Origin: JBICIG01 sp043101605 | Lineage (GTDB): Bacteria > Planctomycetota > Phycisphaerae > Phycisphaerales > UBA1924 | Direction: 5' to 3' | Assembly (NCBI GenBank): GCA_043101605.1 | Contig: JBICIG010000051.1 | Coordinates: 1 to 15,898, forward strand | DNA length: 15,898 bases | Shown here: positions 6,062 through 12,643 of the stretch, piece after piece | How positions within the stretch are numbered: position 1 is the stretch's first letter | How the letters are laid out: every line of letters begins with the position of its first letter | Program-made: the position numbers and the translations under genes | The notes under the pieces: generated by a model | What the model was told of the DNA's origin: nothing | The model's database searches: none | What the model saw: only the letters and a program-made list of their open reading frames with translations

Positions 6062-8686
6062 ATGCGCACGCGCCCGTTTGTTGTTGCCGCGTCCCTGCTG
6101 GCTCTGGCGGTCGGTTCGCTCGCGACCGCCCAGCCGCCGGCGTTGGCGGAGGTTTCGGTCGGCCAGGAGTCGCCGCGGTGGTTGTCGGCCGAGGACGCGC
6201 TGCGCCGGGCGCGGTCGGGCGAGATCACGATGGAGCTGATCATGTCGGATCCGGCGTGGATCGCGCGGTCGCCGACGCAGCCTCGGTGGGACGCTCGCTC
6301 GGACCGTTTCTACTTCCGGCAGCGACGGCCTGACTCGGAGATCACGGACCTGTTCGTCGTGACGCTGCGGGGCAACGAGCCGATTGCGACGCTGGTTGAG
6401 CCGGGCGACATGCCCGAGGTGGCGTTTGCGGGGGACCGCTCGCCCGACGATCGCGCGACGCTGAGCGTGCGCGAGGGGGACCTGTTTCTTGTGGAGCACG
6501 CAACGGGTTCGATCCGGCAGCTCACGCGGACGCTGGCGGGCGAGCGGGGTGGACGGTTCAGCGCCGACGGGGCGCGGGTGATCTTTACGCGTGGATCGTC
6601 GGTGTTTGTGCGCGATCTGGCGACGGGGCTGGAGTCCGAGCCGTTCGATCTGCGGGCCGACGACGAGCCGGAGAAGAAGCTCGCCGACGAGCGGAAGAAG
6701 GAGAAGTTTCTGGCGCAACAGCAGCGTCGGCTGTTCGAGCATGTGCGGGACGCCGAGCAGAGCCGCGCCGAGCGTCGGGCGGATGAGGAGGCGTTCCGTG
6801 CGGGGGATCCGTCGCGCGTGCCGCCGACGGTGTACCTGGGCAAGGGGCAGGAGATCGTCGAAGCATCGCTGTCACCGAACGAGCGTTTCGTGGCGGTGCG
6901 GCTGCGGAAGTCGGGGGATTCGTCGGGCAAGCGCGACTCGATGCCGCAGTACACGACCGCGAGCGGGTATGTGGAATCGCGGACGGTGCGCGACAAAGTG
7001 GGGACGGGCACGGACCGGACGGAGAGGCTGGTGATCGTCGAGATCGGATCGGGCACGCAGCACGAGGTTGATCTGGCGGCGCTGCCGGGGATCCGGGAAA
7101 GGCCGTTGGCGTGGCTGAAGGAGAAAGAGGCGGGCGACGAGGATGCTTCGGACGAGAACGGGAGCGACGCGGGCACGGAGGATGAAGGCGACGCGGAATC
7201 GGGCGAGATGCCCGAGCACGCCGGGGGCGAAGGCGTGACTGGTGCGGCGGAGGATGCTGCAGGCGAGCCCGAGAAGAACGCCGAGCCTGAGACGGAGCCC
7301 AAGCCCGAGTCGCCGCGTTCGGTGTGGGTGTCGGCGATCGAGTGGTCGGACGACGGGGAGCGGCTGGCGGTGCAGGTGCGTTCGCACGATCGCAAGGATC
7401 GCTGGATCGCGCGCGTGGATCTGGAGTCGTTCGAGGTCGTGCCGGTCGAGCGGCTGCACGACGAGGCGTGGATCAACTGGCGCTACAACAACATGGGATG
7501 GCTCGGCGATCACGCCACGCTGTGGTTCCTCAGCGAGCAGAGCGGGTACTCGCACCTGTACCTGCACGAGGACGGCGGTGCCGAGCCCGTGGCGCTGACC
7601 GAGGGCTCGTTCGTGGTCAACGCGGTCACGCTTGCGCCCGACGGGCGGACGCTGTATTTTCAGGCGAATCCGGATCATCCGGGCTCGTACGACATCTTCC
7701 GGTGCGACACGCGGGCGCGGGAGGTCGAGCGGCTGACCGAACTGGGCGGGCTGACCGACTACGAGCTGAGCCCCGACGGGGCGTGGCTGCTGCTGTCGCA
7801 CTCGACGCTGATGGTGCCGACGGAGCTGTATGTGCAGGCGGCCCGCCCCGGCGCGGCGGCGAGGCGTATGACCGACACGGTGACGCCCGAGTTCGCGGCG
7901 ATCGAGTGGGTGCGGCCCGAGATCGTCGCCGTGCCGAGTTCGGTGCACGATCGCCCGATCTACTCACGCGTCTATCGCCCGGAGCCGGGGCGGGGCAACG
8001 GCGCGGCGGTGATGTTCGTGCACGGGGCGGGGTACCTGCAGAATGCGCACAAGGGGTGGTCGAGCTACTTCCGTGAGTTCATGTTCCACTCGCTGCTGGT
8101 CGAGCGCGGGTACACGGTCATTGACATGGACTATCGCGCGAGCGCCGGGTACGGGCGCGACTGGCGGACGGCGATCTACCGGCGGATGGGGACACCCGAG
8201 CTCGAGGACATGGCCGACGGCGTGCGGTGGCTCGTTGAGCGCGAGGGCGTGGATGCGGACCGCGTGGGGGTGTACGGGGGGTCGTACGGCGGGTTCATGA
8301 CGCTGATGGCGCTGTTCACCGAGCCCGATCTGTTCGCGTGCGGCGCGGCGCTGCGCCCGGTGACCGACTGGGCGCACTACAACGACGGGTACACCGGGAA
8401 CATCCTCAACACGCCCGAGGTCGATCCGGAGGCGTACTCGGTGAGCAGCCCGATCGAGTTCGCCGACGGCTTGCGCAAGCCGCTGCTGATCTGCCACGGG
8501 ATGCAGGACGACAATGTGTTCTACCAGGACACGGTGCGGCTGGCGCAGCGGCTGATCGAGCTGGGTAAAGAGGACTGGGAGGTTGCGGCGTATCCGATCG
8601 AGCCGCACGGATTCCGCACGCCGTCGAGTTGGCTCGACGAGTATCGGCGGATCCTGAAGCTCTTCGAGACGCACCTGCGGGATTGA
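6062..8686 (+). CDS. Exported S9-family prolyl oligopeptidase / dipeptidyl-peptidase-like serine peptidase
   Basis: This is a large (874-residue) secreted peptidase with a Sec signal peptide at about 1-23 (cleavage near ATA-Q). Residues about 50-640 look like the seven-bladed beta-propeller of the S9 family, with repeated W-x-x-D-G and APDGRTLYF-like units. The C-terminal alpha/beta hydrolase domain carries GGSYGG with nucleophile S741, DDN with D816 and EPHGF with H849, the order and spacing of DPP4-type enzymes. It would cleave short peptides, often after proline or alanine; specificity cannot be read here. Between about 355 and 418 is a low-complexity insert rich in D, E, G and A within the propeller. 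The ATG at 6062 has GGAGG 8 bases upstream. The gene stands alone between a 149-base gap and a convergent neighbour 18 bases away. Confidence 0.9.
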   Translation: MRTRPFVVAASLLALAVGSLATAQPPALAEVSVGQESPRWLSAEDALRRARSGEITMELIMSDPAWIARSPTQPRWDARSDRFYFRQRRPDSEITDLFVVTLRGNEPIATLVEPGDMPEVAFAGDRSPDDRATLSVREGDLFLVEHATGSIRQLTRTLAGERGGRFSADGARVIFTRGSSVFVRDLATGLESEPFDLRADDEPEKKLADERKKEKFLAQQQRRLFEHVRDAEQSRAERRADEEAFRAGDPSRVPPTVYLGKGQEIVEASLSPNERFVAVRLRKSGDSSGKRDSMPQYTTASGYVESRTVRDKVGTGTDRTERLVIVEIGSGTQHEVDLAALPGIRERPLAWLKEKEAGDEDASDENGSDAGTEDEGDAESGEMPEHAGGEGVTGAAEDAAGEPEKNAEPETEPKPESPRSVWVSAIEWSDDGERLAVQVRSHDRKDRWIARVDLESFEVVPVERLHDEAWINWRYNNMGWLGDHATLWFLSEQSGYSHLYLHEDGGAEPVALTEGSFVVNAVTLAPDGRTLYFQANPDHPGSYDIFRCDTRAREVERLTELGGLTDYELSPDGAWLLLSHSTLMVPTELYVQAARPGAAARRMTDTVTPEFAAIEWVRPEIVAVPSSVHDRPIYSRVYRPEPGRGNGAAVMFVHGAGYLQNAHKGWSSYFREFMFHSLLVERGYTVIDMDYRASAGYGRDWRTAIYRRMGTPELEDMADGVRWLVEREGVDADRVGVYGGSYGGFMTLMALFTEPDLFACGAALRPVTDWAHYNDGYTGNILNTPEVDPEAYSVSSPIEFADGLRKPLLICHGMQDDNVFYQDTVRLAQRLIELGKEDWEVAAYPIEPHGFRTPSSWLDEYRRILKLFETHLRD

Positions 8687-8704
8687 GGCGGGGCTCTTGA
8701 CGGA

Positions 8705-9529
8705 TCAGCCCTGCACGGCGGCGACGAGCGCCTTACGCTCCATCGTCGAGACGCCGACGCCGCCTTCATTCTCGATGGTGATCGCGAAGATGGTGGCGTG
8801 GTCGATCGGGTGGGCGGGGTCGATTGGGACGAGGATCTCGGTCTGCCCGGGCTCGACGGTGAAGACGCCGCCCGAGACGCGGCGGTCGAAGCCCATGTCT
8901 TCGTCGATGATCCAGAGCTGGTAGGCGGGGCGCGACGCGTCGTTGGCGGGAAGCCCGACGAGGCGCATGACGCCGGTGTTCGTGTCGTCGCTCCAGACGA
9001 TGTCGCCGGCGGCTTGGGGCGTCTCTGAGGCTTCGGTCCACGGGCCCCACTCGATGGGCTCGGCGCCCGTGGCGATCAGCGACTGGCGGAGGGCGGCCGG
9101 GTCGACGGCAACGGGGCCGCCTCCGGGCGTAGGGGGCGCGGGCGGGGCGAAGTTGTCGCGCCACCCGACGATCGCGACGACCAGCAGCATCGCGGCGGCG
9201 ACCCAGCCGACGACGGCCGGCCCGGAGAAGCGTTGCGCCGGGCGTGCGGCTGGGGCGATCGAGCCGGCGATGGAGGGCCCGCTGCGGCGATCGACGCGGC
9301 TCTCGTCCTCGGCCAGGGCGAGGAGGCGCCGGCGGAGGTCGGCGGGCATCGGCTCGGGATTGGGCTCGAACGCGAGCGAGAGGGCCCCCACCGCCGCGTC
9401 GAAAGCGAGTTCGTCCTCGGCGGAGAACTCGGCGCTGCGACGGTTAAGCTCGGCGAAGTCGTCGGCGTCGAGATCGAGCAGAGCCCGGTCGGCGAGGAGC
9501 TCGAGGATGCGCGGGTCGAGGGCGGTCAC
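8705..9529 (-). CDS. RskA-family anti-sigma factor, single-pass membrane protein
   Basis: The 274-residue product has the layout of RskA-type regulators. A cytoplasmic N-terminal part at about 1-102 resembles an anti-sigma domain (LADRALLDLDADDFAELNRR), but I see no zinc-binding HxxxCxxC. One membrane helix follows at about 104-123 (VVGWVAAAMLLVVAIVGW). The periplasmic RskA C-terminal domain covers about 135-270, with GDIVWSDDTNTGVMRLVGLP, YQLWIID and the closing ITIENEGGV block. It is inferred to bind the adjacent sigma factor and to be destroyed by regulated proteolysis upon a signal. The start is GTG at 9529, overlapping the sigma-gene stop as GTGA, so the pair is coupled. It converges on the S9 peptidase gene, with 18 bases between the stops and no clear terminator. 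Confidence 0.85.
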   Translation of the reverse strand: MTALDPRILELLADRALLDLDADDFAELNRRSAEFSAEDELAFDAAVGALSLAFEPNPEPMPADLRRRLLALAEDESRVDRRSGPSIAGSIAPAARPAQRFSGPAVVGWVAAAMLLVVAIVGWRDNFAPPAPPTPGGGPVAVDPAALRQSLIATGAEPIEWGPWTEASETPQAAGDIVWSDDTNTGVMRLVGLPANDASRPAYQLWIIDEDMGFDRRVSGGVFTVEPGQTEILVPIDPAHPIDHATIFAITIENEGGVGVSTMERKALVAAVQG

Positions 9530-10110
9530 TTGGCACCCCCGTTGGCCGGGCCGTTCATCAGTTCGCGCAGGCGGATCAGCCCGCGGCGGGCGTGGGTCTT
9601 GACGGTGCCGAGCGGGAGGCCGGTCGCGGTGGCGATCTTTTCGTGGCTGAGCCCGTGGTGGATCGAGAGCGAGAGGACCCGCTGCTGCTCGGAGCTGAGC
9701 TCCTTGAAGGCTCGGGCGGCGCGACCCGCATCATCGTCGCGGGCGAGGGAGGCCTCGGGGAGTTCGACCGAGGCTTCGCGGGTGTCGGAGATGGCTTCGT
9801 GCCTGGGGGTGCGGCCGGCCTTGCGTTGGCGGTCGATCAGTCGGCGGCGGGCGATCATCGCGACGAACGCGGACTCCGAGGCGATGTCGGGGTCGTAACG
9901 GTGGGCGCTCTTCCAGATCTCGACAAAGATCTCCTGGACGGCGTCCTCGGCTTCGGAGGCGGTCGCGAGGAGACGGCGTGAGAGCGACCAGACGAGCCCG
10001 CCGAAGCGGTCGAGGCATTCGCGGACGGCGGAGGCGTCGCCCGCGGCAACGCGCATCAACACCGGCTGTTCGGTCGTTTCCGTGGCTGCTGGGGTCTGCT
10101 GATCCTGCAA
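9526..10110 (-). CDS. ECF RNA polymerase sigma factor, SigK-like
   Basis: This 194-residue extracytoplasmic-function sigma factor directs RNA polymerase to stress-type promoters. Region 2 spans about 35-98 (FGGLVWSLSRRLL, then ASEAEDAVQEIFVEIWKSA and RRRLIDRQRK); region 4 spans about 138-186 (LSSEQQRVLSLSIHHGLSHE, then IATATGLPLGTVKTHARRGL, a helix-turn-helix). Length fits the class. The likely start is TTG at 10110 with GGAGA at 10116-10120. The open frame runs on upstream into unrelated sequence, so an earlier start is unlikely. It overlaps the RskA-like gene by 4 bases, the usual sigma/anti-sigma arrangement. Resemblance to SigK is inferred from the RskA partner and the FAS1 neighbour rather than from the sigma sequence alone. 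Confidence 0.88.
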   Translation of the reverse strand: MQDQQTPAATETTEQPVLMRVAAGDASAVRECLDRFGGLVWSLSRRLLATASEAEDAVQEIFVEIWKSAHRYDPDIASESAFVAMIARRRLIDRQRKAGRTPRHEAISDTREASVELPEASLARDDDAGRAARAFKELSSEQQRVLSLSIHHGLSHEKIATATGLPLGTVKTHARRGLIRLRELMNGPANGGAK

Positions 10111-10471
10111 GGCACTCTCCGAGCGGGCGATCCTGCTGCTCGGGGAATGGTAATCCCGCTCGGAGGGTCGGACTACTCGACGACGATTCGGAGCCGCGCC
10201 GGCTGAACAGAGCGAGATGGTTGATTCCCGAGCCATGCCGAGGAGAGGGGCCCTTTGGTTGCGGGGAGTCCGCCGGGGGTGCCGAGCGTGGACTGGGCGC
10301 CGGAACGCTCGGCCCGGAACGATTTCGACATGGCACGGCGATCGATTCATCTTCCGCGACGGGGACTTGCAACTGGAGGAGGCGGCTGATGGGGACAAGG
10401 CCGCCGCTCGCCCTTTCGGACGAGCGGGGCGGGATTGGGACGCGCCCACAGGGGCCGGGCGCCGGTTGGGG
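10111..10471 (-). promoter_or_regulatory. 361-base gap between fasciclin gene and sigma gene
   Basis: No gene is supported here. The stretch must hold the 3' end of the fasciclin transcript and, probably, the promoter and leader of the sigma/anti-sigma pair. I see a strong hairpin at 10404-10427 and the GGAGA ribosome site at 10116-10120. Stop-free frames cross it in both directions but lack ribosome sites and recognisable protein content. I searched by eye for a -35/-10 pair shared with the region upstream of the fasciclin gene and found none that is convincing. Confidence 0.4.
10404..10427 (-). terminator. Hairpin downstream of the fasciclin gene
   Basis: On the minus strand CCGCTCG and CGAGCGG (plus-strand arms 10404-10410 and 10421-10427) form a perfect 7-base stem with a 10-base loop. 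The stem can extend by three or more pairs past a one-base bulge. It begins about 45 bases after the fasciclin stop. There is no T-run after it, so it may be a factor-assisted terminator or an mRNA 3' stabiliser rather than a classical intrinsic terminator. Confidence 0.4.
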
Positions 10472-11467
10472 TCAGTTGGACGGGAGGAGGACCTTGTCGA
10501 TGACATGGATGACGCCGTTGGACGCGTCGAGGTCGGACGCGACGACATTGGCGCCGTTGATGCGGAGGCGGCCGTCGACGATCTGGGCGTTGACCTTGGA
10601 GCCCTCGAGGGTCTTGGCCGAGCCGGCGGTGACGGCCTGGTTGGCGTAGACGCGGCCCTTGACGACATGGTACTTGAGGATGTCGGCGAGCTTGCCGCGG
10701 TTCTCGGGCTTGAGGAGGGTCTGGATGGTGTCGGCGCCGAGGGCGGCGAAGGCGTCGTCGGTCGGCGCGAAGACGGTGTAGGGGCCCTCGCCCATCAGGG
10801 CGTCGGCGAGGCCGGCGGCCTTGGCGGCGGCGAGGAGGGTCTGGAAGGAACCGGCCTCGGCGGCGGTCTGGACGATGTTCTTGTCGCTCGGGAGGATCAC
10901 CGAGTCGATGACATGGATGACGCCGTTGGACGCGGTGATGTCGGTCTTGATGATGCGGGCGTTGTCGATGCGGACGCCGTTGGCGTCGACGCTGAACTGG
11001 ACCCGCTGCCCGTTGACGGTGCCGGCGGCGGCGGTGTTGACGACCTGGCTGGCCTCGACCTTGGCGGGCAGGACATGGTAAGTCAGGATCGCGATCAGGG
11101 TGTCGCGGTTCTCAGGCTTGAGCAGGTTCTCAACGGTGCCCTTGGGGAGCTTGGCGAACGCCTCGTCGGTCGGGGCGAAGACGGTGAACGGGCCGTCGGA
11201 CTTGAGGACATCGACGAGCCCGGCGGCCTTGACCGCGGCAACAAGGGTGTTGAACGAGCCGGCGCCCGAGGCGATCTCGATGATGTCCTTGTCGTACTCC
11301 ATCGCGACGGTCATGGTCGAGGCGGTGTCGGTCGTGCCCGAGCAGCCGCCCGACTTGGCGACGGTCTCGGAGGTCTTCGACGAGCAGGGCGGGCCGTCGA
11401 GCGTGAGACCGGCGCCGGCGAGTGAACCGGCGGCGAGGGTGGCGGCGGCGAGAAGGGAGAGCTTCAT
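10472..11467 (-). CDS. Secreted protein with two fasciclin (FAS1) domains
   Basis: The 331-residue product has an N-terminal signal peptide at about 1-19, a short linker with C28 and C42, then two FAS1 domains at about 59-194 and 196-330. Each has both family blocks: TVFAPTDEAFAKLP near 95 and TVFAPTDDAFAALG near 231 (H1), and ASNGVIHVID at 179-188 and 315-324 (H2). Bacterial FAS1 proteins are secreted or surface-bound and linked to adhesion or matrix contacts (family knowledge). The ATG has AAGGAG at 11475-11480, 7 bases upstream, a strong site. It lies just upstream of the SigK/RskA-like pair on the same strand and is a plausible regulatory target. The two domains share an identical 30-base DNA block, which hints at recent duplication or gene conversion. 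Confidence 0.93.
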   Translation of the reverse strand: MKLSLLAAATLAAGSLAGAGLTLDGPPCSSKTSETVAKSGGCSGTTDTASTMTVAMEYDKDIIEIASGAGSFNTLVAAVKAAGLVDVLKSDGPFTVFAPTDEAFAKLPKGTVENLLKPENRDTLIAILTYHVLPAKVEASQVVNTAAAGTVNGQRVQFSVDANGVRIDNARIIKTDITASNGVIHVIDSVILPSDKNIVQTAAEAGSFQTLLAAAKAAGLADALMGEGPYTVFAPTDDAFAALGADTIQTLLKPENRGKLADILKYHVVKGRVYANQAVTAGSAKTLEGSKVNAQIVDGRLRINGANVVASDLDASNGVIHVIDKVLLPSN

Positions 11468-11777
11468 GGGTGGACTCCTTTGGATGAGAACCCGGGACGC
11501 GCAAACGCGGCGGGTGTCGTGCGGTTGAATCGGGTGGATCGCGGCGGCCGGCCGCGGGTGCCCCGACGCGGGGCGTGTTGGATGCATCAACGCGATCGGG
11601 TTCGGGAGGAGAAATGACCCGGATTCGTCGGTCCCGAGCGAGTTTTTGGGGCGTTGAAGGTGATGCGGCGATCCGGAATCGGCGCGTCGGGCGATGCGGC
11701 GACACGGATCCGCGCACAAAAAAACCCCGAGGCGGCTGCCTCGGGGCTTGGAGGAGAGAGCCGGATGGGTTGGTCGG
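11468..11777 (-). promoter_or_regulatory. 310-base gap upstream of the fasciclin gene
   Basis: No gene is supported. From right to left it holds the terminator of the OmpA-like gene (11718-11746), then about 240 bases that should contain the fasciclin promoter and leader. Visible structures are a palindrome GCGGCCGGCCGC at 11544-11555 and a small hairpin CCCCG-ACG-CGGGG at 11561-11573. The strong AAGGAG lies at 11475-11480. No promoter boxes can be assigned with confidence. Confidence 0.4.
11718..11746 (-). terminator. Intrinsic terminator of the OmpA-like lipoprotein gene
   Basis: Read on the minus strand, CCCCGAGGC-AGCC-GCCTCGGGG forms a perfect 9-base stem with a 4-base loop and is followed directly by seven T residues (11724-11718). 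It starts about 31 bases after the stop of the OmpA-like gene. It is the clearest rho-independent terminator in the window, and separates that gene from the fasciclin gene. Confidence 0.92.
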
Positions 11778-12479
11778 TCAGCCCTCTGGGGCGAGGACGA
11801 CGATCTCGACGCGGCGGCTTTCCTGCTTGGTCGAGCGCTGATGCGCCGGGCCGAAGGCGGCGGAGTAGATGCGGTTGTTGTCGATGCCGCGTCCGACGAG
11901 GAATTGTTCGACGGTGATCGCTCGCTCGGCGCTGAGGTGCTCGTTGGACTTCCACCCGCTCTTCTTGATCGGGTCGGTGTCGGTGTAGCCCTCGACGCGG
12001 ATGGGGCTGTTGGGGTAGCGCGAGCGGATGATGTCGGCGACGCGCTGCAGGGTGGAGTTGGCGTCCTTGCGCAGCGTGGCCTTGCCCGAATCAAAGAGCA
12101 CATCGCCCGCGACGGCGACGACGACATCGCCTCCGCGCTGCGAGACCGAAACGCCCGGCGGGAGCGCGCCAAAGTTGGGCGACGCGGGCTGGGCGGTGAT
12201 CTGCTGGCTCATCTCGGCCATCGCGGTGGTGAGTTCGTTGTTCTCCTGGCGGAGCCGCTCGTTCTCGGTGCGGAGCTGCTGGGCTTCGCGCTCGGCGGCG
12301 GTGCTGGCGGTGTCGAGCGCCGCGACGCGCCGGCGGAGTTCCTGGTTCTCCTCCACCGCGAGGTCGTACTTGCTCTGCGCGCCCGACTTGCATCCGACCA
12401 TCGTCAGCGCGGTGACGACGAGCAGAGCGGTCGAGCAGAGGGTCCGCCGGAGCGACGCGCGGGAACGATTCGATGACAT
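11778..12479 (-). CDS. OmpA/Pal-like peptidoglycan-binding lipoprotein with coiled coil
   Basis: The 233-residue product anchors outer membrane to peptidoglycan, by family knowledge. It begins with a basic segment, a hydrophobic stretch and lipobox MVGC (C30, predicted lipidation). A coiled coil rich in E, Q, R and L spans about 41-95 (ENQELRRRVAAL, TENERLRQENNEL). The OmpA C-terminal domain runs from about 118 to 230, with VLFDSGKATL, VEGYTDTDPI, SNEHLSAERA (R186 would contact the peptide stem) and SRRVEIVVLAP. The ATG at 12479 has GGAGG at 12488-12492, 8 bases upstream. Another ATG five codons earlier would place that site inside the gene, so it is rejected. It looks monocistronic, ending at a strong terminator. 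No Tol genes are nearby, so I do not call it pal. Confidence 0.9.
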   Translation of the reverse strand: MSSNRSRASLRRTLCSTALLVVTALTMVGCKSGAQSKYDLAVEENQELRRRVAALDTASTAAEREAQQLRTENERLRQENNELTTAMAEMSQQITAQPASPNFGALPPGVSVSQRGGDVVVAVAGDVLFDSGKATLRKDANSTLQRVADIIRSRYPNSPIRVEGYTDTDPIKKSGWKSNEHLSAERAITVEQFLVGRGIDNNRIYSAAFGPAHQRSTKQESRRVEIVVLAPEG

Positions 12480-12538
12480 GGTGCTGGCCTCCATTCGCTG
12501 ATTCGGCGAAGTCCCTCGGGCGCCTCGGCCCGGCTCGC

Positions 12539-12562
12539 CGCGATCGGGCTCCGCCGATCGCG
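12539..12562. repeat. Perfect inverted repeat upstream of the OmpA-like gene
   Basis: CGCGATCGG at 12539-12547 and CCGATCGCG at 12554-12562 form a perfect 9-base stem with a 6-base loop. It lies about 60 bases before the start of the OmpA-like gene and about 80 bases after the prepilin peptidase stop. It could be the 3' hairpin of the prepilin peptidase message (no T-run), an operator, or a leader hairpin. The sequence does not decide between these. Confidence 0.4.
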
Positions 12563-12643
12563 CGGGGAATGTACCACGCCCGGGCGCGCGGGGCGAGGAG
12601 GCTGGCGGTTGCCAACACGCGACTCAGGTCCGGGGGCTGTCGG

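Noticed and set aside
10217..11425. Plus-strand open frame of about 400 codons antisense to the fasciclin gene
   Set aside because: The minus strand encodes two textbook FAS1 domains with signal peptide and strong ribosome site; the plus frame is D/G/V-rich shadow sequence.
12566..12590. TACATT (minus strand) as a -10 box for the OmpA-like gene
   Set aside because: A four-of-six match without a -35 partner at the right distance; TTGGCA lies about 36 bases away, too far.
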